From RBG-13-68-16 sp050018455 (GTDB taxonomy: Bacteria; Acidobacteriota; Thermoanaerobaculia; Thermoanaerobaculales; Thermoanaerobaculaceae), in NCBI GenBank assembly GCA_050018455.1, contig JBEKAA010000004.1, positions 248,001 through 312,000 of the forward strand: a DNA stretch of 64,000 nucleotides, written 5' to 3'. Position numbers and translations under genes: made by a program. Under the pieces are notes generated by a model. That model had not been told where the DNA came from. It saw only the letters and a program-made list of their open reading frames with translations, and made no database searches. The stretch's first letter is position 1; each line of letters opens with the position of its first letter. Positions 43,772-51,013 of the stretch are shown here, piece after piece.

Positions 43772-45115
43772 GTGAAGTGGAGCGTTGCTATCGTCGTCAG
43801 CTGCATGGTGCTTGCCTCGGCGCTCGCGGAAGGCGCGCAGACGGCGAAGCACACTCGACACCCCAGCAAGCCCCTCCCCCTCGTCTGGCACGTCGAGACC
43901 CTCGGCGGCCAGGCGATGGAGTCGAACCAACCGGACGAGGCGATCAACCCGGCATCAGTGGTCAAGGTCGCAACCTCGCTCTGGGCGCTCGAGCGGCTGG
44001 GTGCGGATTTTCGCTTCGAGACGCGCTTCTTCGCCCGCGGCACCGTGGACGAGGCGAAAAGGGTCCTTCACGGCGATCTCGTCGTGCAGGGTTCGGGAGA
44101 CCCCGACTTCCACGTCGAGAACGCGTTCCTCGTCGGGCGGGCACTGAACGACCTCAACGTCGGGCGAGTAACGGGCGCCGTGATCGTAAACCAGAGGTTC
44201 TGGATGGGGTGGGAGAACGGATCCGCCGGGCGGGAGCCGGACCCGGTCAAGCGCGGCATCTTGATGGCGACGCGCTTGCGCCAGGGCCTCGACCCGAGGC
44301 GCTGGGACGGGCCGACCCGCATGGCCTGGCGCGAGTTCGCGCTCCGGCGGGGTCTCGATCCGAGACGGCCGCCCCAGGTGGCCGTGTCGGGCGGCGTAGG
44401 GGCGGATGGCGAGGTCACCCAGGGCCAGATGCTGGTCGTGCACCGCTCGCAGCTTCTCGTCGAGATCCTGCGGCGTTTCAACTGTTACTCGAACAACGAT
44501 ATCGAGCGGGTCGCCGCGAGCGTGGGCTCGGTCGATGACCTGGCGGAGTTCGTCGCGTCACGCTGCGAAGTGCCGCGCGAGGCCGTACAGTTGGAAACCG
44601 CCTCCGGCCTCGGCAGCAACCGCCTGACGGCCCGCATCATCGTGCGTCTCCTCCGCGAGTTGAGGAACACCTGCGAGCGCCTGACGGTTCCGGTCGAGTC
44701 TCTACTGCCCGTGGCGGGGTGCGACCCCGGAACCGTAACGCACCAGTTCCCGCTGCTTGCCGACGGCCCGAGCACCACCTCGGTGGTGGGCAAGACCGGC
44801 ACGCTCACGAACACCGACGGCGGCGTTGCCGTGCTCGCGGGGTTCGCCCGGACGGGCCAGGGGGAGCTTCTCTTCTGCGTCGCGGTGCCGCACGCCGCCG
44901 GGAAGCTCAAAGGCGCGCGGCACGCCGAGGAGAAGTGGGTGCTCGACCTGCTCGCGGCCCACGGCGGCAGCCAGCCGCGCCAGTGCGCTCCCGAGCTGCC
45001 GACTCCGGACGCCGGCGCCAGCATCATCCTGCTCGGCGACCGCGTGGTCCCGCCGCCCGACGGGCCGGCTCCGGGCGCCACGCCACCCTCGGCCGCCGAC
45101 CCCGCTACCCGGTAG
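43772..45115 (+). CDS. D-alanyl-D-alanine carboxypeptidase/endopeptidase, PBP4/DacB type
   Basis: A 447-aa class C low-molecular-weight penicillin-binding protein with a signal peptide (residues 1-20, VAIVVSCMVLASALAEG). Active-site motifs: S62-V-V-K65 in NPASVVKVAT, SNN in CYSNNDIER and KTG in VGKTGTLTN. It trims or cleaves peptidoglycan peptides in the periplasm. The C-terminus is proline-rich (PPPDGPAPGATPPS). GTG at 43772 follows the promoter directly. Convergent with the Ycf46-like gene across a palindrome. Confidence 0.87.
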   Translation: MKWSVAIVVSCMVLASALAEGAQTAKHTRHPSKPLPLVWHVETLGGQAMESNQPDEAINPASVVKVATSLWALERLGADFRFETRFFARGTVDEAKRVLHGDLVVQGSGDPDFHVENAFLVGRALNDLNVGRVTGAVIVNQRFWMGWENGSAGREPDPVKRGILMATRLRQGLDPRRWDGPTRMAWREFALRRGLDPRRPPQVAVSGGVGADGEVTQGQMLVVHRSQLLVEILRRFNCYSNNDIERVAASVGSVDDLAEFVASRCEVPREAVQLETASGLGSNRLTARIIVRLLRELRNTCERLTVPVESLLPVAGCDPGTVTHQFPLLADGPSTTSVVGKTGTLTNTDGGVAVLAGFARTGQGELLFCVAVPHAAGKLKGARHAEEKWVLDLLAAHGGSQPRQCAPELPTPDAGASIILLGDRVVPPPDGPAPGATPPSAADPATR

Positions 45116-45121
45116 CAAACA

Positions 45122-45211
45122 GGTCAAAGGTCAAAGGTAAGAGGGTAAACGAAAAGCAGTTTGCCTTAGGCGTTCTTTGCCTTCCTTTTGACCTCTTACC
45201 TTTCCCGTTTG
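45122..45211. repeat. Word-repeat palindrome between convergent genes
   Basis: GGTCAAA words (45122-45157) face a pyrimidine arm (45176-45211). AAAGGTAAGAG (45133-45143) is an exact inverse of CTCTTACCTTT (45192-45202). The array lies between the PBP4-type and Ycf46-like genes. Confidence 0.65.
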
Positions 45212-45223
45212 TCGCTGTTCCGG

Positions 45224-46699
45224 TTACATCTCCGGCTTGCCGGGGGTCGTCGCCGGGAGGGCGCGTGTGCGCGCCCAGGAGCGGATCGCCTTGATCTGCT
45301 CGGACATCGTCGTGGAGAGGGGCACGATCTTTCCCATCGAGGTGAGCAGGTCACGCTCCTCCACCGCGCGGCCCTCGGCGTGGCACGCAATGCGGGCCGA
45401 GACCACGGCCTGCTCGATCTCGGCCCCGTTCCAGCCGCGCGCCGCGGAAGCGAGGAGAACAAGGTCGTACTTGCCGGGTTCGAGAGCCTGGGTGCGCAGG
45501 TGGATGTCGAGGATCTCCTTGCGCTCCTCCTCGTTGGGCAGCTCGACGAAGAACACCTGGTCGAAGCGCCCCTTGCGGATGATCTCGGCCGGCAGGAGCG
45601 CGATCCGGTTCGCGGTCGCCGCGACGAAGACGTCGGCGCGGTGCTCCTGCATCCAGGTCAGGAACGTCGAGAAGATCCGCGTCATCGATCCGGTCTGCCC
45701 CTCCGAGTAGCCGGCGACGCCCATCTCGATCTCGTCGATCCAGAGCACCGCGGGCGCCACCGCCTCGACCGCCTCGAGGGCGCGGTGGAACACCCACTCC
45801 GGCGAGCCTTGCACACCGGCGAACACAAGGTTCATGTCGAGCCGGAAGAGGGGGAGCTTCCACTCGGTCGCGATGACCTTCACCGCCAGCGACTTCCCGC
45901 AACCGGACATGCCCATCAGCAGCACGCCCTTGGGACGAGGCAGACCCGTGGCGAGCGCCTGCGGCGTGAACAGGTTCGCGCGCTGGCGCACCCACACCTT
46001 GAGCTGGTCGAGGCCGCCGAGGTCGCCGATCGCGCGAACAGGGGGGACGAACTCCAGGATCCCCTCCTTGCGCATGATCTGCTCTTTTTCGGCGAGCACC
46101 TCGGCCATGAACTCGTCGTCCATCGCCTGGTGGCGGGCCAGCAGGCGGCGGAGGAGGCTCTCCACCTCCAGCAGCGACATCCCGCGCAGCGACCCGATCA
46201 AGAGCTGCTGTCGTTCGGGATCGGCGGCCCGGCCGGTCTGCTGCAGCACGGCGGCGACGGCCGCGCCGACCTCGCTCTCGTCGGGGAAGAGCGACGTCAC
46301 GACGTAGGTGAACGGCTTCAGTTCGTACGGCACGTCGCCCTCGGGCGCCAGTGTGAACAGGTACCGGCCGGTGTTGCGGATCGCAGCGACCGTGTCGCGC
46401 AGGCGGCGCAGAAGCTGGCGGTTGCCGGGGAGGAGCGCGTGCAGGTCCTTGAAAATGTAGAACCCGCGCGGCGCCTGCGTCTCGAGCCAACGCAGCGCGG
46501 CGACCGGATCGCCGGTACCCTCGTGCCCGGACAGCCCGTCGAGGCAGTTCCAGGTGGCGACCGGGAGCGGTTGAGGCTTCGCAGACGCCGCGAAACGCTG
46601 GATCAGCCGCTCGATGCGGTCCTCCTCGTTGGACAGGACCATGATGAGGGGGTAGGCGCTGGCGAGCGCCGTGTGGATCTGCTCGACGGTGGTAGCCAT
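45224..46699 (-). CDS. Ycf46-like AAA ATPase
   Basis: A 491-aa protein. The N-terminal half (YPLIMVLSNEEDRIERLIQR, GFYIFKDLHALL, LRDTVAAIRNTGRYLFTLAP) is a degenerate ATPase-like domain; the C-terminal AAA module has Walker A MGMSGCGKSLAVK, Walker B AVLWIDEIE and FVAATANRIALLPAEIIRKG with RFDQVFF (sensor/arginine finger). This two-domain form matches Ycf46 of cyanobacteria and plastids, linked to photosynthesis and CO2 uptake there but of unclear role elsewhere. ATG at 46699, TACAAT 6 nt upstream. Confidence 0.82.
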   Translation of the reverse strand: MATTVEQIHTALASAYPLIMVLSNEEDRIERLIQRFAASAKPQPLPVATWNCLDGLSGHEGTGDPVAALRWLETQAPRGFYIFKDLHALLPGNRQLLRRLRDTVAAIRNTGRYLFTLAPEGDVPYELKPFTYVVTSLFPDESEVGAAVAAVLQQTGRAADPERQQLLIGSLRGMSLLEVESLLRRLLARHQAMDDEFMAEVLAEKEQIMRKEGILEFVPPVRAIGDLGGLDQLKVWVRQRANLFTPQALATGLPRPKGVLLMGMSGCGKSLAVKVIATEWKLPLFRLDMNLVFAGVQGSPEWVFHRALEAVEAVAPAVLWIDEIEMGVAGYSEGQTGSMTRIFSTFLTWMQEHRADVFVAATANRIALLPAEIIRKGRFDQVFFVELPNEEERKEILDIHLRTQALEPGKYDLVLLASAARGWNGAEIEQAVVSARIACHAEGRAVEERDLLTSMGKIVPLSTTMSEQIKAIRSWARTRALPATTPGKPEM

Positions 46700-46705
46700 A
46701 CCCTC

Positions 46706-46711
46706 ATTGTA
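46706..46711 (-). promoter_or_regulatory. -10 box of the Ycf46-like gene, leaderless type
   Basis: TACAAT on the minus strand lies 6 nt before the ATG at 46699. Confidence 0.5.
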
Positions 46712-46730
46712 GAAGAAGTTGGCGCACCTG

Positions 46731-46868
46731 GCGCCGCCGATAGCGGGCCGTCTGCGGCGTTGCACTCGGCGGATCGGATGCTCGTAGCCTCCGGCTACGC
46801 TCCGCTCCTCCCGCCTCGTGCGCCTTGCATCCGGCCCACTCTCGGCGGCGCGGCTACACGCCTCAGGC
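46731..46868. repeat. Foldback element, copy 2
   Basis: GCGCCGCCGATAG (46731-46743) pairs with CTCTCGGCGGCGC (46839-46851). The inner hairpin CGTAGCC-TCC-GGCTACG spans 46783-46799. Where copy 1 has CATAGC/GCTATG, this copy has GTAGCC/GGCTAC: paired bases change together. It lies between the divergent Ycf46-like gene and tRNA-Leu. Confidence 0.75.
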
Positions 46869-46930
46869 CCCCGCGTTGCTCTTCTTGTTTCTTCGGGCCA
46901 CCGGCCGCGGACCACGCCTCGTCCTTTTGC

Positions 46931-46936
46931 TACACT
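46931..46936 (+). promoter_or_regulatory. Candidate -10 box of tRNA-Leu
   Basis: TACACT lies 30 nt upstream of the mature tRNA 5' end. Confidence 0.4.
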
Positions 46937-46966
46937 CCCGGCGCGCCGCTCGTGAGATGAGCCAGT

Positions 46967-47052
46967 GCCGGAGTGGCGGAATGGCAGACGCGCGGGACTC
47001 AAAATCCCGTGTCCGCAAGGGCGTGAGGGTTCGACTCCCTCCTCCGGCACCA
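46967..47052 (+). tRNA. tRNA-Leu (CAA)
   Basis: Acceptor GCCGGAG (46967-46973) pairs with CTCCGGC (47042-47048), then A and an encoded CCA (47050-47052). The anticodon stem-loop is CGGGA-CTCAAAA-TCCCG, anticodon CAA, reading UUG. A long variable arm (GTGTCCGCAAGGGCGT) and GGTTCGACTCC T-loop fit a class II leucine tRNA. Confidence 0.95.
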
Positions 47053-47194
47053 CGACGTACGAGGCATGCGGAATTCTCGGGGAACCCTTGGGGTCACCCC
47101 GGGAGCACACGCGCGACGACAATCGGCACAGGGCAAGGATCCCAGACGGTCCGGGCTCGCCATTCACCCGGAGCGTTGGAAGTCGTTGAGCGCG

Positions 47195-47223
47195 TTTCGA
47201 AAGACGCTCTTTCTTGGTAGACT
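47195..47223 (+). promoter_or_regulatory. Promoter of the kinase-regulator pair
   Basis: TTTCGA, 17-bp spacer, TAGACT (47218-47223). It leaves a leader of about 80 nt before the kinase ATG. Confidence 0.4.
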
Positions 47224-47309
47224 GGAAACAGCGTGGCCTCGCGGAGTCGTTCGCTCGCTGCGAGTCGTCGGCTTTGGCCCGCTCTGCGCAGGGCGGCGGA
47301 GGCGCGGGC

Positions 47310-47975
47310 ATGAGGCAGATACCGGACGCGCGACTCGACGAGACGATCCCCGATCTCTTGCACCGGCTCCGCAACCCGCTCGCAGCCCTCAAGTCCGGCG
47401 TTTCTCTGGTGATGCACGTCGCAAAGCCGACCGGTGAGACGCTCGACCTCCTGAATCAGATGCTCAACGAGATCGGGAGGCTGGACCTCGTCACACGGGA
47501 AACGCAACGGTACTTCTGCATGACAGCCGGCCGGCCGCAGTCGGTCCGCGTGGCCCAAGTCGCGAGCGAGGCGCGGGATGCGGCCCAGGACGAGGCAACT
47601 CGCGCGGGCGTGGAGATCGTGCTCGAAGGCGGTGGAGAAGAGAGCGCTCTGGTGGACCACGGGCAGCTGCACTTCTCGCTCACCGAGTTGCTGACGAACG
47701 CCTGCAGGGAATCGGCACCCGGTGGCAGGGTGCGAGTCGTGTGGCGCCCGGGCAGAGAGGGTTTCGTGGCCATCGATGTCGTGGATTCCGGCAAGGGAAT
47801 ACCGTCCACCCAAGCCGACGAGATCGGAAAGCCGTACTTTTCGACGTCGCCGGGGCGGACCGGTCTCGGCCTCGCAACGGTCGCGAAAGTTTGCCGGCTG
47901 GCCGGAGGGAGCCTATCGTGGAACAACCTCGGCGCTCGAGGTTGCCGGTTCACCGCGGAGCTACCGATCGGATGA
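47310..47975 (+). CDS. Soluble sensor histidine kinase (no sensor domain)
   Basis: A 221-aa kinase made only of a dimerisation/phosphoacceptor helix (LLHRLRNPLAALKSG, H18) and an ATPase domain: LTELLTNACRESAPGGRVRV (N box), VVDSGKGIP (G1), TGLGLATVAKV (G2). It has no membrane segment, so it must take its signal from a partner. Start ATG at 47310 with GGCGGAGG upstream. 4 bp before the response regulator, its likely partner. Confidence 0.85.
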   Translation: MRQIPDARLDETIPDLLHRLRNPLAALKSGVSLVMHVAKPTGETLDLLNQMLNEIGRLDLVTRETQRYFCMTAGRPQSVRVAQVASEARDAAQDEATRAGVEIVLEGGGEESALVDHGQLHFSLTELLTNACRESAPGGRVRVVWRPGREGFVAIDVVDSGKGIPSTQADEIGKPYFSTSPGRTGLGLATVAKVCRLAGGSLSWNNLGARGCRFTAELPIG

Positions 47976-47979
47976 CCAC

Positions 47980-48612
47980 ATGATCCGAGTTCTCGTCGCA
48001 GACGACCACGCCCTGGTGAGGGCGGGGTTGAAGCACATCCTCGGCAAGACCGGCGAGATCAGCGTCGTCGGGGAGGCGTGCAACGGCCAGGAGGTCATGG
48101 TCGAGGCGCGACGCACGCCGTGCGACGTGGTGCTCCTCGACATCGGGATGCCCGGCCGGAGCGGCCTCGATGTGCTGAAACAGCTCCGGGCCGAACACCC
48201 GGGTCTTTCGGTGCTGATCCTCACGATGTACCCGGAAGAGCAATATGCCGTGCGCGCTCTGCGGGCCGGGGCGGCAGGCTACCTCACGAAGGACAGCGGG
48301 CCGGAGGAACTCGTCAACGCAGTTCGCAAGGTCGCATCGGGAGGACGTTACGTCACGATGCGCGCGGCGGAGAGCCTGGCTTTCGAAGTGCAGGGGCGGC
48401 TCCGGCAGTCGCCCCACGAGGCGTTGTCCGACCGTGAGCTGCAGGTCCTGTGCATGATCGCGCGAGGGAAGACGGTGAACGAGATCGCGGCCGAGCTCAC
48501 ATTGAGCGCCAAGACCGTCAGCACGTACCGGTCCCGCGTCCTCGCCAAGCTGAATCTGCGCAACAACAGCGAAATCGCCTACTACGCCGTCAAGGAGGGA
48601 CTGGTCGACTGA
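47980..48612 (+). CDS. NarL/FixJ-type response regulator
   Basis: A 210-aa regulator. The receiver has ADDH at residues 7-10, phospho-acceptor D54 (VVLLDIGMPGRSG), and K in YLTKDSG. The LuxR-type helix-turn-helix is LSDRELQVLCMIARGKTVNE then KTVSTYRSRVLAKLNL. Coupled to the kinase upstream (4-bp gap). DNA targets unknown. Confidence 0.92.
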   Translation: MIRVLVADDHALVRAGLKHILGKTGEISVVGEACNGQEVMVEARRTPCDVVLLDIGMPGRSGLDVLKQLRAEHPGLSVLILTMYPEEQYAVRALRAGAAGYLTKDSGPEELVNAVRKVASGGRYVTMRAAESLAFEVQGRLRQSPHEALSDRELQVLCMIARGKTVNEIAAELTLSAKTVSTYRSRVLAKLNLRNNSEIAYYAVKEGLVD

Positions 48613-48791
48613 CGCTCCGACCGGCGTGGCTGTCGCGCCCCGTGTCGGAACGGCGCTGACGTCCCATCGGCGGAGACCCTACACACGTGCCGGGCCCGAT
48701 ACCTTCATGCCGGGCAGCACCGGCCCGATACCCGCGTTTGAACGCAGGTCTACCATTAGCGCGTGGGAATTCGGCCCACCCGGGGGACCTG

Positions 48792-50240
48792 GTGACACGG
48801 GGACCGCTGAACGGCGGAGACGACGCCGCGCGGGGGCCCGTGTTCCCATCCGAGGCGTGGGACAGGCTCGTTCAGTTCGAAACCCACCTCAAGGCGATCG
48901 AGCGCTACTTCAACCTCGAGAATCACCCGACCAGGTCGGCCGGACCGATCGCTTTCCAGGACAACCTGACCACCGAGGTGGCGCTCGCCGAGCGCCAGTT
49001 CCGGCATCTGGTCCAGCTCGGCCGCGGCATCATGGACGAGAGCGACGCAAACCTGCTCGCTTTCCGGACCTACGTCGAGAGCGAGTGGGCCGGCGACGCG
49101 GCCCGCGACGCCCTGCTCGCGGAGTACTCCGATCAGAAGACCTGGCGCGACAGCCTGTTTCTCCTGCTCGAAGGGCTGCAGAGCCTGGCCGTGCTCGCCG
49201 CGGGACTCCGGGCCGCGAACTCCGTCAACCTGGCGACTTTCCGGGCGCTCGGCCAGCAGTTCCGGTCGCTGATGGTGCACAACCGTTTCTTCAGCCCGGT
49301 CCGCGCGCGCCCCGTTTTTCTCTTCGCCGAGCGCGTCAGCCATCCCGTCCTGCGCCGGGCCGTGGTCGGGTGTCCCTCGGAACGGCTCCGCCGGGCGATG
49401 GCCCTCGTCCTGTCCATACTCAACAGGCACCTGAGGGTGCTGAGCTGGGTCGAGGTCGGCAGCGAACGCCGCGAGGAGCTCCTCGACGCCCTGCCTCTGC
49501 TGACGCTCCTGCGCAGCGACTTCGTGATCCTGAGGCCGTTCCTTGAGAAGGCGTTCCCGAAGAGGTTCTTCACACAGGACAAGACCACGCGCGTGGAGGA
49601 GGATCTGCGTAGCCGGATCGACGGCTTCTGTTTCGAGCTCCAGGTCGAGGCTCGGAAGGCATTCGAGGTCTTCCTTCTCGATTTCACCCAAACCACCAAC
49701 GTCAAGAAGATGAGAGGCGCTCTCGAGGCCGCACATGGTCTTCTCACGGCGCTGCTCGAGCAGGCGGTGGTAGCCGTCGTCGGCGTCACGCTCCCCGGGA
49801 CCACCGACAGAGACGTCTTCCCGAGTTGCGTGATGCGCCGTCAGCAGTCGCTGCGCCTCCGCGAGGACCTCTGGCTGTTCGGCGAGGTCCTCGGGCACGT
49901 CACCGAGTTTCTGATGTCCCAGGCGTCTCCCGAGAGGAAGAAGCTGGCGTACAAGGGTCTCCTCGATTTCCTGACGTACTTCGAAAACCTCAGCATGCAG
50001 TTCGTGCGCTTCTCCGACCACGAGCCGTTCGAGCACTTCTGCCGGGAGATGAGGGCGCTGCGCGACGAGCGGTTCACGGACCCGCTGAGGTGCGAGGACA
50101 TCGCCAGCAACTTCGACTGCTTCCGGGTCTTCATCCAGACAATTCTCGGCCTCGTAAACCTGCGCGCCGACCTGCACGCTACCGTCCTCGACGAGGTCCG
50201 CGCCAAGCGCGCCCTGGCGCAGTTCGTCCGCGTGGCATGA
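48792..50240 (+). CDS. Large helical protein of unknown function
   Basis: A 482-aa protein, mostly helical, without signal peptide or clear membrane segments. Features: FQDNLTTEVALAERQFRHL near the start; a Leu-rich stretch (DSLFLLLEGLQSLAVLAAGL) near residue 120; TQTTNVKKMRGALEAAHGLL mid-way; and DIASNFDCFRVFIQTILGLV near the end. I do not recognise a family. GTG at 48792 was chosen because GGGGGACCTG lies just upstream and the region before it is composition-biased. It sits between two signalling operons and may be their effector. Confidence 0.55.
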   Translation: MTRGPLNGGDDAARGPVFPSEAWDRLVQFETHLKAIERYFNLENHPTRSAGPIAFQDNLTTEVALAERQFRHLVQLGRGIMDESDANLLAFRTYVESEWAGDAARDALLAEYSDQKTWRDSLFLLLEGLQSLAVLAAGLRAANSVNLATFRALGQQFRSLMVHNRFFSPVRARPVFLFAERVSHPVLRRAVVGCPSERLRRAMALVLSILNRHLRVLSWVEVGSERREELLDALPLLTLLRSDFVILRPFLEKAFPKRFFTQDKTTRVEEDLRSRIDGFCFELQVEARKAFEVFLLDFTQTTNVKKMRGALEAAHGLLTALLEQAVVAVVGVTLPGTTDRDVFPSCVMRRQQSLRLREDLWLFGEVLGHVTEFLMSQASPERKKLAYKGLLDFLTYFENLSMQFVRFSDHEPFEHFCREMRALRDERFTDPLRCEDIASNFDCFRVFIQTILGLVNLRADLHATVLDEVRAKRALAQFVRVA

Positions 50241-50241
50241 G

Positions 50242-50336
50242 GCGGGAAGATGGGAAAAGGTAAAGGTCAAAGGGAAGACGAGACCATCGGAATTTGATGT
50301 TTTCCGTTTGCTCTTTTCCGTTTTACCTTTTCCCGC
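50242..50336. repeat. Word-repeat palindrome between convergent genes
   Basis: GGGAAAAGGTAAA (50252-50264) is an exact inverse of TTTACCTTTTCCC (50322-50334); further AAAGGTCAAAGGG and TTTTCCGTTTGC words lie inside. Between the 482-aa gene and the convergent receiver gene. Words are shared with 45122-45211. Confidence 0.65.
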
Positions 50337-50363
50337 TTTGCAGTGGCGTCGCGGCCGGAGCGC

Positions 50364-50738
50364 CTACTGCGAGCCGACGAGCGCCCGAAGAAATTCGAGC
50401 AGGCCGTCCTTCGTGAAAGGCTTCTTGAGGTACGACTTGGCGCCGAGCCTGGTGCACTCGTGGACGACGTCGTCGCCAGCGAGAGAGCTGATCATCGCGA
50501 CGGTCGCCACCGGGTCGATCGCCAGTATCTGTTTCAGCGTCTCAGGGCCGCCCTGCTCGGGCATCACGATGTCGAGGAGGACGATGTCGGGTTTGAGCTT
50601 CGCGTACCTGTCGACGGCGCTCTTGCCGTCGCGGGCGGAACCGGCGAATACGAACTCCGAGCCCTGGAGATACGTCCCGATCAAGGTCAGCACCCCGACC
50701 GAATCATCGACCGCCAGGACTCTGTGAGTTTGCGTCAT
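50364..50738 (-). CDS. CheY-like single-domain response regulator
   Basis: A 124-aa receiver: AVDDS near residue 10, D56 (IVLLDIVMPEQGG), T/S in AMISSLAG and K in SYLKKPF. It has no output domain. Start ATG at 50738 with GAGGGCGGG upstream. Divergent from cheA, so probably part of the chemosensory unit. Confidence 0.88.
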   Translation of the reverse strand: MTQTHRVLAVDDSVGVLTLIGTYLQGSEFVFAGSARDGKSAVDRYAKLKPDIVLLDIVMPEQGGPETLKQILAIDPVATVAMISSLAGDDVVHECTRLGAKSYLKKPFTKDGLLEFLRALVGSQ

Positions 50739-51013
50739 CCCGCCCTCGCCGTTGCGCCGGCTGTTGCGCTTCGGAACGATGGTAGCCAGGGCGCCAGCGG
50801 GAATCAAGGCTGATCACGCGCCGCGTGTCGACTTCGTGCTCGAGGGAACGAGGAGAGCCCCGACACGATTTGTAGGCCCCGCTCCCATATCCGGGATGGT
50901 GGTTTTCTCGACAAACGCCGTGCAGGAGCGCCCACACGACTGCAAGGCGGCTGCCGATTTCGGGCCGGAGGGCCGACCGGTAGAACAGTATGCAGGAGGG
51001 TAGGGTCCCAGGC

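Noticed and set aside
46967..47052. Prophage or island attachment site at tRNA-Leu
   Set aside because: No integrase and no repeat of the tRNA 3' end were seen in the window; neighbouring genes have host composition.
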